64,000 bases of DNA from Streptomyces neyagawaensis (GCF_023516595.1 NZ_JAMGBG010000011.1:124001-188000); one strand, 5' to 3'; counted from the first letter of the stretch, positions 1-9,061 are shown. Made by a program: numbers and translations. Notes: generated by a model from the letters alone, not told the origin.

Positions 1-680
1 TCCTCCGGGGCGCGCAGGAAGTACGGGACGGCGCCGCTCTCGTTGTACTGCCGGGTGGCCTCGGCGTTGGCCTTGTGCGTGTCGACACTGTCGTTGAAGG
101 CGAACCAGCTGCCGGAGGGCAGGGCGCCCAACAGGGTGCCGATGATGGCGCGGGCCCGGTCGTAGTCCGCGATGTGCCCGGAGACCTGCATCATCGTCAA
201 CGCGACCGGCCGGGTGAGGTCGAGCGTCCGCGCCGCCTCGCGCAGCACGGTCGCGGGATCGTGGAGGTCGGCGTCCACGTAGTCGGTCATGCCCTCGGGT
301 GTGCTGGTGAGCAGGGCCCGTGCGTGTGTCAGGACCAGCGGGTCGTTGTCGACGTAGACGATCCGCGCCTCGGGCGCCACCCGCTGGGCGATCTGATGGG
401 TGTTGTCCGCCGTCGGCAGTCCCGTGCCGATGTCGAGGAACTGGCGCACCCCTGCCTCACCGGCGAGGAAGCGCACCGCCCGGCCGAGGAAGGCACGGGA
501 GTCACGGGCGAGGTCGGTGATGCCGGGGAACACCGCGCGGAACGCGTCGCCCGCCTCATGGTCGACGGGGTAGTTGTCCTTGCCACCGAGCCAGTAGTTC
601 CAGATCCGGGCCGAGTGCGGCACCGTCGTGTCGATCTTGGCGAGAGCGTCGGTCTCCGGGCGTAACGAGTCCTGCGCCAC
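1..680 (-). CDS. SAM-dependent methyltransferase, DUF574/PF04672 type (3' end outside window)
   Basis: The reading frame runs off the left edge, so only about 226 N-terminal residues are present. The translation begins MAQDSLRPETDALAKID and carries IWNYWLGGKDNYPVD and FLDIGTGLPTADNTHQ, the signatures of the S-adenosyl methyltransferase family that is heavily duplicated in Streptomyces. The second motif is the SAM-binding glycine loop. The start is a GTG with CCTCC (GGAGG on the coding strand) seven bases upstream. Substrates of this family are mostly unknown; several members sit beside DUF397 and XRE genes, but none is visible here. The family call is firm and the cellular role is open. Confidence 0.9.
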   Translation of the reverse strand, partial: MAQDSLRPETDALAKIDTTVPHSARIWNYWLGGKDNYPVDHEAGDAFRAVFPGITDLARDSRAFLGRAVRFLAGEAGVRQFLDIGTGLPTADNTHQIAQRVAPEARIVYVDNDPLVLTHARALLTSTPEGMTDYVDADLHDPATVLREAARTLDLTRPVALTMMQVSGHIADYDRARAIIGTLLGALPSGSWFAFNDSVDTHKANAEATRQYNESGAVPYFLRAPE

Positions 681-721
681 CGGATCGCCTCCTACGGGAA
701 AAGGTTATATGCCAACGGCAT

Positions 722-748
722 GGTGCCGTCCCACAGAAGGACGGCACC
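722..748 (-). terminator. Hairpin terminator after the acylase gene
   Basis: Perfect 10-bp arms GGTGCCGTCC and GGACGGCACC enclose a 7-base loop just downstream of the stop of the minus-strand acylase gene. There is no clear T-tract, as is common for Streptomyces terminators. Confidence 0.6.
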
Positions 749-761
749 ACACCTCCCCGGA

Positions 762-3179
762 TCATTGGCTCACGCGCACCACCTTGAGCTTCGGCGACGA
801 CCGGATGTCCTTCTCGCAGAACCGGGACGTCACCCACTTCTCGGCCGAGAACAGCCGGGTCTGGTCCAGGTGATGGGGTGAGTTCGGGTTGGCGGACTGC
901 GAGTACGTCAGGAGCGTGCGGGCCACCGGGCAGCGGCCGCCGTCCCAGCCGACCGCCTGGATGTGGCTGGAACCCGACGACACCTCGGCATAGCCGCCGG
1001 CGGCGGCGTTCCACGGCGCCTCGATCTTGTTCCAGACGCCGAGCGACTCCGTGCCGCCGTGCACCGGAATGCGCCGGTCCCCACGGACGACGAACTGGTG
1101 GTGCCCGAGCTTCGCGTCCAGCGCGATGCCCGCCGCCCGAAGCTCCGTCACCGTGTCCGCGAGCGCCGTGGCGAAGCCCGGCGCGGAAGTGTTCAGCGTG
1201 TTCGGCGTCCTCACCGGGTCGGCAGCCGAGAACGGCACCTTCCACAGCTGCGCGTTCGGCACGGCGCGGGTCAGCTTGCGCCAGAACCGGTCGTAGAGCA
1301 GCGCGCCCCGGCTGGAGGTGTCCACGGTCCGGTCCCACGCCGCGAGGACCCGGCAGGCCTCGGACACGTCGACGGCTGTGCCGTCACTGCCCGTCGCCGT
1401 GCCGCCCGGCAGCGCGGCACACGCCCGCGCCGCGTCCTCGGCGGCCAGATCGGCCGCGGGCACCCGGTTCGCGAACTGCTGCTTCTGCAGGTCCCGTACG
1501 GTCAGCCCGCCCTCGGCGGCCATCGCCGCGACGTCCTCGACCGCGCCGCGCGTGCGCATCGACCGCTGGGTGCCGACATTGCCGAAGACCCGCTCGTAGC
1601 CGGTGAGCGGCCGGTCCGCGTTGGCCAGCCACGCGCTGTCGTTGGAGTTCTCCGCGTACGGGGCGTCCTTCAGCGTCGGCATCTTCGCCGGCCCGAAGAC
1701 CCCCGGCTGCAGGGCGTCGGGATCGCTGCCGGGCGCGCAGTCGCCACGCGCGCCGTCGAGGACGGCGACACCGGCCGCCGGGTACGTGGCCCGGCCCAGC
1801 GGCGTGGAGCAGCGCGCCGCCAGCTCGTCGGTGATCCGGGGCAGCACCTGGGACTGGGTGAACAGGGTGTGCCCGGCGGAGTCCGCGGCCACGGTGTTCA
1901 CCCAGGGCAGCCCCTGGTGCCGGCCGAGGGCCTTCAAAACGTCGGCCGTTCCGCGTGCCTTGGCGAAACCGAGGGAGGTGTCCGCGAACCGCAGGTTGCC
2001 CGTGTTCGGGTCGGCCAGCGCGTACGCGGTGCCGGCCGTCCACGGCAGGGAGAGGTCACTGCCCAGTGAGGTGACGACGGGCCCGTACCGGGTCCACCAC
2101 TGGGTGCGGGTGACCGGCTCGCCGTCCTTCACGGCGACGGTGACGCTCCGCTTCGTCATCCGTTCCGCCTTGCCGTCGACCAGGTACGTCGTCGGGTCGG
2201 CCGGATCCAGGGTCAGCTGGTGCAGGTTCATGGGGGTGCCGGTGGCGACCGTGTGGCTCCACGCCACCTTCGCGTTGAACCCGATCTGGGTGATCGGCGA
2301 GCCGAGCAGCGAACCGCCGGAGACATTCAGCTCGCCGGGGATCGTCTGCTGCGCCTGCCAGAAGCGGCGGCCCCCGGCCCACGGGTAGTGCGGGTTGCCC
2401 AGCAGCAGACCGCGCCCGTTCGCCGTGGTGTCGCCGCGGAAGGCGACCGCGTTGGAGCCCATGTCGGCGTCGCCGGTGGAGAACAGTTCGCTCGCGGCCC
2501 GCGCGGCGGCCTTCGCGTCCGGCGCCTCGGCCTTCGGCGCCGCTCCGGGGGCGGGCGGCTGGGCGGTGGCGATGGCGTCCACGAACCGTCCCTCGCCGCC
2601 GAGGACTGCCAGGGCGTACGCGCGGGAGAACACGTCGAGCGTCGTCACCGGCCGCACCCAGGCGGCGCCCTTGCACGCGGGGTCGGTGATCCGGTTCTTC
2701 CTCAGCCAGGCGTTGTAGCCGGCCGCCCAGCCGCGCATCAGCTCCTTCACCTGGCGGCTCGGGCCGACCGGTGCGGGCCGCTCCAGCAGCCGCTGCACGG
2801 AGCGGGTGTCCCGGACGCCCCGGAAGTACAGGTCGCTCGTGAGGTTCTTCGTCGCCGAGGAGAGCGAGAAGTCGGGCGCGGTGTCCGGCCCGAAGTAGCG
2901 CGACCGCTCGCCGCGCACGGTCACGAACCCGTCGGCGAGCACGCACACCTGGTCGGCGGCCTGCGCCCAGCCGGTGCCGAAGCCGAGGTCCGCGTAGTCG
3001 TCGGCGACGATGTGCGGTATGCCGTACTCGGTGTAGCGGATCACGGCGGACAGCCCGCCGTGGGAGGGATGGTGCCCGCCGCCGCGGTCGCCGTCGGTGG
3101 CGGCGGCCGAGGGTAAGGCGGCCGAGGCGGTGAGCAGGGCGACGGCCGAGACGACGAGCTGTCTCAGACGGGTGCGCAT
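762..3179 (-). CDS. Secreted penicillin acylase family protein (Ntn hydrolase; AHL/cyclic-lipopeptide acylase-like)
   Basis: This 805-residue preproprotein has a signal peptide (about residues 1-27, MRTRLRQ then a hydrophobic run ending SAAA). The family is made as one chain that self-cleaves into alpha and beta subunits with the new N-terminal Ser of beta as nucleophile. Here the junction is DADMGSNAVAF with Ser242, followed by the conserved GNPHYPW at 261-267. Length and order (alpha about 28-230, linker, beta 242-805) fit the penicillin/AHL acylase family (peptidase S45), including Streptomyces AhlM-type and aculeacin-type acylases. It would remove acyl chains from amides outside the cell: N-acyl homoserine lactones, lipopeptides or beta-lactam side chains. 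The true substrate cannot be read from sequence. It is monocistronic, ending in the hairpin at 722-748. Confidence 0.88.
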   Translation of the reverse strand: MRTRLRQLVVSAVALLTASAALPSAAATDGDRGGGHHPSHGGLSAVIRYTEYGIPHIVADDYADLGFGTGWAQAADQVCVLADGFVTVRGERSRYFGPDTAPDFSLSSATKNLTSDLYFRGVRDTRSVQRLLERPAPVGPSRQVKELMRGWAAGYNAWLRKNRITDPACKGAAWVRPVTTLDVFSRAYALAVLGGEGRFVDAIATAQPPAPGAAPKAEAPDAKAAARAASELFSTGDADMGSNAVAFRGDTTANGRGLLLGNPHYPWAGGRRFWQAQQTIPGELNVSGGSLLGSPITQIGFNAKVAWSHTVATGTPMNLHQLTLDPADPTTYLVDGKAERMTKRSVTVAVKDGEPVTRTQWWTRYGPVVTSLGSDLSLPWTAGTAYALADPNTGNLRFADTSLGFAKARGTADVLKALGRHQGLPWVNTVAADSAGHTLFTQSQVLPRITDELAARCSTPLGRATYPAAGVAVLDGARGDCAPGSDPDALQPGVFGPAKMPTLKDAPYAENSNDSAWLANADRPLTGYERVFGNVGTQRSMRTRGAVEDVAAMAAEGGLTVRDLQKQQFANRVPAADLAAEDAARACAALPGGTATGSDGTAVDVSEACRVLAAWDRTVDTSSRGALLYDRFWRKLTRAVPNAQLWKVPFSAADPVRTPNTLNTSAPGFATALADTVTELRAAGIALDAKLGHHQFVVRGDRRIPVHGGTESLGVWNKIEAPWNAAAGGYAEVSSGSSHIQAVGWDGGRCPVARTLLTYSQSANPNSPHHLDQTRLFSAEKWVTSRFCEKDIRSSPKLKVVRVSQ

Positions 3180-3408
3180 GGGGGCCTCCCGGCGTCATGG
3201 GGGAACAAACGGTTGAGCCTGACAGTGCGTTCGTACGTAGTCCAGATGTGCGTTGATCTTCACCCTGGTTGACTCTTGAACCAGGGAGCGGAGTTGAGCC
3301 GCTTCACGCCATGCGGACCGGATTCCGGCCATGCGCGCGGCACGCTTGACCCCGCTCGCGGGGCCGAACGAGGATCACGCCGGGAACCGGTGGACGAAGG
3401 GGCGGATC

Positions 3409-4908
3409 ATGACGGCTGGACGCAATGTGACGGTCGACGGGGTGCTGCGGCGCAGTGCCCGGCGGACCCCCGCACGTGTCGCGATCCGCTACGGCGACCG
3501 CTCCTGGACGTACGCCGAACTGGACGACGCCGTCTCCCGCGCCGCACGCGCCCTGCGCGACACCGGGCTGGGGCCGGGCGACCGGGTCGCCGCCTACGGC
3601 CACAACTCGGACGCCTATCTGATCGCGTTCCTGGCCTCCGCCCGCGCCGGCCTCGTCCATGTCCCGGTCAACCAGCACCTCACCGGCGACGACCTGGCGT
3701 ACCTCCTCGACCAGTCCGGCAGCACCCTCGTCCTCACCGACCCGGACCTCGCCGGGAACCTCCCCGACGCGACCCGCACCCTCCCGCTGCGCGACGCGGA
3801 CGACTCACTGCTCGCCCGGCTCGCCGCCACCGAGCCGTACGACGGCGAGGAGCCGAAGGCCGAGGACCTCGTGCAGCTCCTCTACACGTCCGGCACCACC
3901 GCCCTGCCCAAGGGCGCGATGATGACGCACCGCGCGCTGGTCCACGAGTACCTGAGCGCCATCACCGCCCTCGACCTGTCCGCCGGTGACCGGCCGGTGC
4001 ACTCGCTGCCGCTGTACCACTCCGCGCAGATGCACGTCTTCCTGGTGCCGTACCTCGCCGTCGGCGCCACCAACACCATCCTCGACGCGCCCGACGGCGA
4101 CCGGATCCTCGACCTCGTCGAGTCGGGGGACGCCGACAGCCTCTTCGCCCCGCCCACCGTGTGGATCGCGCTGTCGAACCGCCCCGACTTCGACAGCCGC
4201 GACCTCAGCGGGCTCCGCAAGGCGTACTACGGGGCGTCGATCATGCCGGTGCCCGTCCTGGAGCGCCTCAGGGAGCGCCTGCCGAAGCTCGCCTTCCACA
4301 ACTGCTTCGGCCAGAGCGAGATCGGCCCCCTCGCCATGGTCCTCGGCCCCTACGAGCACAAGGGCCGCATGGATTCCTGCGGGCGCCCCGTCATGTTCGT
4401 CGAGGCCAGGGTCGTCGACGACAAGGGCGCGGACGTGCCCGACGGCACCCCCGGTGAGATCGTCTACCGGTCCCCGCAGCTGTGCGAGGGCTACTGGGAC
4501 AAGCCCGAGGAGACCGCCGCCGCGTTCCGCGACGGCTGGTTCCACTCCGGCGACCTCGCGGTCCGCGACGCCGACGGGTTCTTCACCATCGTCGACCGGG
4601 TCAAGGACGTCATCAACTCCGGTGGCGTCCTCATCGCCTCCCGCCAGGTCGAGGACGCCCTCTACACCCATGACCAGGTCGCCGAGGTCGCCGTCGTCGG
4701 ACTGCCCGACGACCACTGGATCGAGGCCGTCACCGCGGTCGTCGTCCCGCGCGGCGAGGTCACGGAGGCCGAACTCGTCGCCCACGCACGGGAGAAGCTC
4801 CCGCACTTCAAGGCACCGAAGAAGGTGCTCTTCGTGGAGGAACTGCCGCGCAACGCGAGCGGGAAGATCCTCAAGCGGGAACTGAGGGACCGGTACGCGC
4901 GACCCTGA
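3409..4908 (+). CDS. Acyl-CoA ligase / AMP-dependent synthetase (ANL superfamily)
   Basis: The 499-residue enzyme belongs to the adenylating ANL superfamily, which activates a carboxylic acid as acyl-AMP and then transfers it to CoA. The P-loop YTSGTTALPKG lies at about 159-169, the hinge segment reads GDLAVRDADGFFTIVDRVKD, and the C-terminal catalytic lysine is K486 in NASGKILKREL. The ATG at 3409 is preferred over an upstream in-frame ATG at 3331 because homology starts there and a purine-rich AAGGGG lies just before it. An alpha/beta hydrolase follows after 70 bases on the same strand. A long- or medium-chain fatty acid is the default guess for the substrate. Confidence 0.85.
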   Translation: MTAGRNVTVDGVLRRSARRTPARVAIRYGDRSWTYAELDDAVSRAARALRDTGLGPGDRVAAYGHNSDAYLIAFLASARAGLVHVPVNQHLTGDDLAYLLDQSGSTLVLTDPDLAGNLPDATRTLPLRDADDSLLARLAATEPYDGEEPKAEDLVQLLYTSGTTALPKGAMMTHRALVHEYLSAITALDLSAGDRPVHSLPLYHSAQMHVFLVPYLAVGATNTILDAPDGDRILDLVESGDADSLFAPPTVWIALSNRPDFDSRDLSGLRKAYYGASIMPVPVLERLRERLPKLAFHNCFGQSEIGPLAMVLGPYEHKGRMDSCGRPVMFVEARVVDDKGADVPDGTPGEIVYRSPQLCEGYWDKPEETAAAFRDGWFHSGDLAVRDADGFFTIVDRVKDVINSGGVLIASRQVEDALYTHDQVAEVAVVGLPDDHWIEAVTAVVVPRGEVTEAELVAHAREKLPHFKAPKKVLFVEELPRNASGKILKRELRDRYARP

Positions 4909-4978
4909 ACCCCGCTCCCGCGCCGTTCCCGTCGAACTCCATTGCGCCGCACCGCCCCCGGCCAGCAAGATCGACTCC

Positions 4979-6190
4979 ATGCCACGCCTCACCGCACCCG
5001 ACGGAACCGAACTCGCCTACCACGTGCGCGGCGAGGGCGATCCACTGGTCGTCCTCCCCGGCGGCCCCATGCGTGCCTCCGCGTACCTGGGCGACCTGGG
5101 CGGACTGGCCGCCCACCGTCGCCTGATCCTGCTGGACCTGCGCGGCACGGGCGACTCGGCGGTCCCGGCCGATCCGGCGACGTACCGGTGCGACCGGCAG
5201 GTGGACGACGTGGAGGCCCTGCGGGCGCACCTGGGCCTGGAGCGCATGGACGTCCTCGCCCACTCGGCCGGCGGCAACCTCGCCACGCTGTACGCGGCCC
5301 GCCACCCGCACCGGGTCTCCCGACTGGCCCTGATCACCGCCACCCCCTGGGCGCTGGGCCTGCCGGTCACCGTCGAGGGCCGGCTCGCGGCGGCCCGCCT
5401 CCGCGAGGACGAGCCCTGGTTCGCCGACGCGTACCCGCACTTCGAGGCCGCCTGGACCGGACGCGGCCCTTTCGACGACGAGATGATGCCGTTCTTCTAC
5501 GGCCGCTGGGACGCCGCCGCCGAGGCCCACATGGCCGCCGAGGTGGCACAGACCAACGACGACGCCGCCGATGCCTACGGCTCCGGCGGTGCGTACGATC
5601 CCGAGGCCACCCGAGCCGCCCTCACCGAACTGGCCGCCCCCGTCCTCCACCTCGGCGGCGCGCTCGACACCGGCCCGACCCCGCAGCTCGTCCGGCAGGC
5701 GGCCGGTCTCTTCCCCGAGAGCGAGTACTCGATCCAGCCCGGCGCCGGGCACTTCCCCTGGCTCGACGACCCCGAGTGGTTCGTACGTCGTGTCACGACC
5801 TTCCTCGCCGGTGACGAGTCGGTGGTGGAGCGGACCTGGCGCATGCTGCGGGAGGGGCACCCCGAGGCGCGCCGGGGCTGTCCCGAGGTGATCGAGGCGG
5901 CGTTCGCCGAGCCGAGACTCCGCGGGCTGTACCCGTTTCCCAGCCACGGCGCCCTGTTCTTCCACCGCAACACCGACTTCCCCTGGAGCAACGACCTTCC
6001 TTACATCGCCACCGGCTTCACCGGCTACCTGGTGTACGCCGCCCGGTCCGCCGACGTCCTCGGCGAGACCGCCACCCCGGAGGAGGCCGCCGCGCTCGTC
6101 GTCGCCCATCTGCCGGACGACTGCGGGCCCGCCATTGAGGGGTCTTGGCCGGAGCCGGAGCCGGAGCCGAACGCCGGCCCTTCGGCCTAG
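4979..6190 (+). CDS. Alpha/beta hydrolase with an extra C-terminal domain (DUF6193-like)
   Basis: Residues 1-278 form a complete alpha/beta hydrolase: nucleophile Ser96 in AHSAGGN, probable acid Asp230 in GGALDTG and His258 in GAGHFPWL, with a lid at roughly 125-200. Proline-iminopeptidase and epoxide-hydrolase-like enzymes look like this. Residues 283-385 are not part of that fold. The segment with CPEVIEAAF, LYPFPSHGALFF and FPWSND resembles the short DUF6193 family of streptomycetes (recognised from memory). The tail ends in a Pro-Glu stretch encoded by the first units of a hexanucleotide repeat that continues past the stop. It probably forms a transcription unit with the preceding acyl-CoA ligase. 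Substrate unknown. Confidence 0.8.
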   Translation: MPRLTAPDGTELAYHVRGEGDPLVVLPGGPMRASAYLGDLGGLAAHRRLILLDLRGTGDSAVPADPATYRCDRQVDDVEALRAHLGLERMDVLAHSAGGNLATLYAARHPHRVSRLALITATPWALGLPVTVEGRLAAARLREDEPWFADAYPHFEAAWTGRGPFDDEMMPFFYGRWDAAAEAHMAAEVAQTNDDAADAYGSGGAYDPEATRAALTELAAPVLHLGGALDTGPTPQLVRQAAGLFPESEYSIQPGAGHFPWLDDPEWFVRRVTTFLAGDESVVERTWRMLREGHPEARRGCPEVIEAAFAEPRLRGLYPFPSHGALFFHRNTDFPWSNDLPYIATGFTGYLVYAARSADVLGETATPEEAAALVVAHLPDDCGPAIEGSWPEPEPEPNAGPSA

Positions 6191-6192
6191 CC

Positions 6193-6300
6193 GCAGTCGC
6201 AGTCGCAGTCGCAGTCGCAGTCGCAGTCGCAGTCGCAGTCGCAGCCGGAGCCGGAGCCGGAGCCGCAGCCGCAGCCGCAGCCGCGGCCGGAGCCTCAGCC
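6193..6300. repeat. Hexanucleotide tandem repeat between convergent genes
   Basis: Eight perfect GCAGTC units run from 6193 to 6240, followed without a break of phase by ten degenerate units (GCAGCC, GGAGCC, GCGGCC, TCAGCC) to 6300. The same register already appears as GGAGCC units in the last codons of the hydrolase gene. The array fills most of the gap between two convergent stop codons (6190 and 6333). Confidence 0.95.
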
Positions 6301-6332
6301 ATCGCCTCCCGCCCGGCCGTGCCTCGGGGCTC

Positions 6333-7952
6333 TCACCCGTCCGCCGACGCCGCCACCGACCGGGCCCACCGGTAGTCCGCCTTGCCGCTGGGGGAGCGCT
6401 GGATGGTGTCGGTGAGGACGAGTTGGCGGGGGATCTTGTACCCGGCGAGGCGGGTGCGGCAGTGGGTCTGGATGTCCTCCAGGGTCGGGCGGGCCGCGCC
6501 CTCCCGGAGCTGCACCACGGCCGCCACATGGTTGCCCCAGCGGGCGTCCGGCACCCCGGCGACCAGCGCGTCGTACACATCGGGGTGGGCCTTGAGCGCC
6601 TGCTCGACCTCCTCCGGGTACACCTTCTCGCCCCCGGTGTTGATGCACTGCGACCCCCGGCCGAGGACGGTGACCACGCCCTCCTCGTCGACGGTCGCCA
6701 TGTCGCCGAGGAGCACCCAGCGCTCGCCGTCCTTCTCGAAGAAGGTCTCGGCGGTCTTCCGCGGGTCGTTGTAGTAGCCGAGGGGCACATGGCCGCGCTG
6801 TGCGACCCGGCCCGGCACGCCGACCGGGACGGGCTCGTACGTCGCCGGGTCCACCACCCGGGTACGGGCGTGGACGCGGATCCTGAAGCCGTCGCCCGCC
6901 CCCGAGTCGTCGGTCGCCGTGCCGTTGAAGCCGGACTCCGACGAGCCGAAGTTGTTGAGCAGCATCGCGTTCGGTACGAGGGCCTGGAACTGCTGCCGCA
7001 CCGTCTCCGACATGATGGCGCCGGACGACGACACGCTGAACAGCGACGAGCAGTCCGTGCCCTTCATCGGGCCGTTCAGCGCGTCGATCAGCGGTCGCAG
7101 CATCGCGTCGCCCACCAGCGACACACTGGTGACCCGCTCCCGCTCGATCGTCCGCAGCACCTCATCGGGTACGAACTTGCGGTGGATGACGACCCGTTGG
7201 CCGAAGTTGAACCCGATGAACGCCGTGAGCGTCGACGTGCCGTGCATCAGCGGCGCGGTGGGGAAGAAGGTGATCCCGTCACCGCCCGCCGCGACCCGCT
7301 CGGCCAGCTCCTGCGGTGCCTTCACCGGCTCCCCGGTCGGCGCCCCTCCGCCCAACCCCGAGAAGAACAAGTCTTCCTGACGCCACATCACGCCCTTGGG
7401 CATGCCCGTCGTGCCGCCGGTGTAGATGATGAACAGGTCGTCGCCCGAGCGGGCCGGGAAGCCCCGCCCGGCCGACCCGGAGGCATCGGCGTCGGTGAAG
7501 TCGGTCGCGGGCAGATCGGGCGCGTCCGGCGCAGGGGTCCCCACCCGCACCAGATGCCGCAGCTTCTCCGTCCGTGGCACGGCCTTCGCCACGCGCCCGC
7601 TGAACTCCGCGTCGAACACCAGCCCCGTCAGATCCGCGTCGCGGTAGAGATAGACCAACTCCTCCTCGACATAGCGGTAGTTGACGTTGACCGGTACGAG
7701 CCGGGCCTTGAGGCAGCCCAGTGCGGTCTGGAGGTACTCGACCCCGTTGTACAGATGCAGGCCCACGTGCTCACCGGGCCGCAGCCCGCTGTCGAGCAGA
7801 TGGTGGCCGATCCGGTTCGCCGCCGCGTCCAGCTCCGCGTAGGTGAGCCGCCGGTCCGCGCCCGTACCGGGGATGTCGAGAAACGCGAGCGCCGCCCGGT
7901 CCGGGACGACGTCGACCACCGACTCGAACAGGTCGGCAAGGTTGTACTCCAC
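6333..7952 (-). CDS. Acyl-CoA synthetase (FadD-like, ANL superfamily)
   Basis: The 539-residue ligase shows the P-loop YTGGTTGMPKG, the hinge region LLGDMATVDEEG and catalytic Lys524 in SPSGKADYRW. It is clearly different in sequence from the ligase at 3409. The type resembles actinobacterial FadD enzymes that load steroid side chains or other bulky acids. The GTG at 7952 is chosen because an AGGAGGAG ribosome site lies five bases upstream and the homology (VEYNLADLFESV) begins there. It is divergent from the crotonase-DUF35-thiolase operon across a 212-bp region with a palindrome, so it likely supplies the CoA ester for that pathway. The substrate is an inference only. Confidence 0.85.
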   Translation of the reverse strand: MEYNLADLFESVVDVVPDRAALAFLDIPGTGADRRLTYAELDAAANRIGHHLLDSGLRPGEHVGLHLYNGVEYLQTALGCLKARLVPVNVNYRYVEEELVYLYRDADLTGLVFDAEFSGRVAKAVPRTEKLRHLVRVGTPAPDAPDLPATDFTDADASGSAGRGFPARSGDDLFIIYTGGTTGMPKGVMWRQEDLFFSGLGGGAPTGEPVKAPQELAERVAAGGDGITFFPTAPLMHGTSTLTAFIGFNFGQRVVIHRKFVPDEVLRTIERERVTSVSLVGDAMLRPLIDALNGPMKGTDCSSLFSVSSSGAIMSETVRQQFQALVPNAMLLNNFGSSESGFNGTATDDSGAGDGFRIRVHARTRVVDPATYEPVPVGVPGRVAQRGHVPLGYYNDPRKTAETFFEKDGERWVLLGDMATVDEEGVVTVLGRGSQCINTGGEKVYPEEVEQALKAHPDVYDALVAGVPDARWGNHVAAVVQLREGAARPTLEDIQTHCRTRLAGYKIPRQLVLTDTIQRSPSGKADYRWARSVAASADG

Positions 7953-8064
7953 CGTGCTCCTCCTGACCCCGGGCGCGCCTGGCGGGTGGCTGCCATCCGT
8001 CGGTTGCCGGTCATCAGAGCAAAGGGGGCCGTGACTGTGAAGGGCTCGCGCAGAAGAAATCTGA

Positions 8065-8075
8065 CTGACTGTCAG
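8065..8075. promoter_or_regulatory. Candidate operator in the divergent ligase/crotonase promoter region
   Basis: CTGAC-T-GTCAG is a perfect 11-bp palindrome, and a further CTGAC half-site overlaps it on the left (8061). Symmetric TGAC/GTCA sites of this kind are typical of TetR-family operators that control fatty-acid or steroid catabolism genes. No TetR gene is in the window. Confidence 0.35.
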
Positions 8076-8164
8076 AAAACTCTTGTACTGGCTCCGCGCC
8101 TCCTGCAACCTGTTCTCGTTCCGCAGATGGAACCTGTTCTCGCCCTGCCCCACGGGAGGAAGCG

Positions 8165-8965
8165 ATGGGTGGCACGGAACACCTCACCGTGCGGCGCGAA
8201 GGCGCCACACTGGTGCTCACGCTCAACCGGCCCGAGGCCAAGAACGCGCTCTCGCTGTCGATGCTCGTCGGCCTGTACGACGGCTGGCTCGCCGCCGACG
8301 CGGACGACGAGGTCCGCTCGATCGTCCTCACCGGCTCCGGCGGCTCCTTCTGCGCCGGGATGGACCTCAAGGCACTCGCGGGCCGGGGCATGGAGGGCGA
8401 GCAGTACCGGGACCGGCTCAAGGCCGATCCCGACCTCCACTGGAAGGCGATGCTCCGCCATCACCGGCCCCGCAAACCCGTGATCGCCGCCGTCGAGGGG
8501 CACTGCGTCGCGGGCGGCACCGAGATCCTCCAGGGCACGGACATCCGTGTCGCGGGGGAGTCGGCCACCTTCGGCCTCTTCGAGGTGCGGCGCGGCCTCT
8601 TCCCGATCGGCGGCTCCACGGTCCGCCTCCAGCGGCAGATCCCCCGCACCCACGCGCTGGAGATGCTGCTCACCGGCCGCCCGTACTCCGCCCGCGAGGC
8701 CGCCGGCATCGGACTGATCGGGCATGTCGTGCCCGACGGCGACGCCCTGGCGAAGGCCCTGGAGATCGCCGGGCGGATCAACGCGTGCGGCCCGCTCGCC
8801 GTGGAGGCTGTCAAGGCGTCCGTGTACGAGACGGCCGAGATGAGCGAGACCGACGGACTGGCCGCCGAGCTGAAACGGGGATGGCCGGTCTTCGACACGG
8901 ACGACGCCAAGGAGGGGGCCCGCGCCTTCGCCGAGAAACGGCCCCCCGTCTACAAACGGGCGTGA
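8165..8965 (+). CDS. Enoyl-CoA hydratase/isomerase family (crotonase)
   Basis: The 266-residue protein has the usual crotonase length. Oxyanion-hole segments are SGGSFCAGMDLKAL (about residues 59-72) and AVEGHCVAGGTE (about 108-119), and the conserved FGLFEVRRGLFPIGG follows. The family hydrates or isomerises enoyl-CoA thioesters; it cannot be assigned to one reaction by eye. The ATG follows GGGAGGAAGCG, a strong ribosome site. It is the first gene of a co-directional run with a DUF35 protein and two thiolase-like proteins. In the proposed pathway it would hydrate the double bond to give the beta-hydroxyacyl-CoA that a retro-aldolase can cleave. Confidence 0.88.
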   Translation: MGGTEHLTVRREGATLVLTLNRPEAKNALSLSMLVGLYDGWLAADADDEVRSIVLTGSGGSFCAGMDLKALAGRGMEGEQYRDRLKADPDLHWKAMLRHHRPRKPVIAAVEGHCVAGGTEILQGTDIRVAGESATFGLFEVRRGLFPIGGSTVRLQRQIPRTHALEMLLTGRPYSAREAAGIGLIGHVVPDGDALAKALEIAGRINACGPLAVEAVKASVYETAEMSETDGLAAELKRGWPVFDTDDAKEGARAFAEKRPPVYKRA

Positions 8966-9006
8966 GCGCACCGCCGGGGGCGGCTCCCGGCTGCTCGGCA
9001 CCCCAC

Positions 9007-9061
9007 GGTGGAGCCGCATGGAGTGCCCGGCCGCTCGCACCCCCGGTGGAGCCGCGTGGAG
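9007..9061. repeat. Direct repeat in the crotonase-DUF35 gap
   Basis: GGTGGAGCCGCATGGAG (9007-9023) recurs as GGTGGAGCCGCGTGGAG (9045-9061), 16 of 17 bases identical, in the 151-bp gap just before the ribosome site of the next gene. Function unknown; it may be a local duplication. Confidence 0.6.

Noticed and set aside
762..3179. Reading the acylase as a beta-lactam resistance or biosynthesis gene
   Set aside because: The family covers AHL, lipopeptide and beta-lactam acylases and no antibiotic genes are adjacent.
4871..6790. Long minus-strand open frame with Arg/Pro-rich translation
   Set aside because: It is the shadow of the hydrolase and ligase genes plus the hexamer repeat (it reads LRLRLRLR through the array); no domain is visible.
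6135..8483. 782-codon plus-strand frame across the second ligase gene
   Set aside because: The opposite strand encodes a clear acyl-CoA synthetase with all motifs; the plus frame starts in the repeat and has no recognisable fold.
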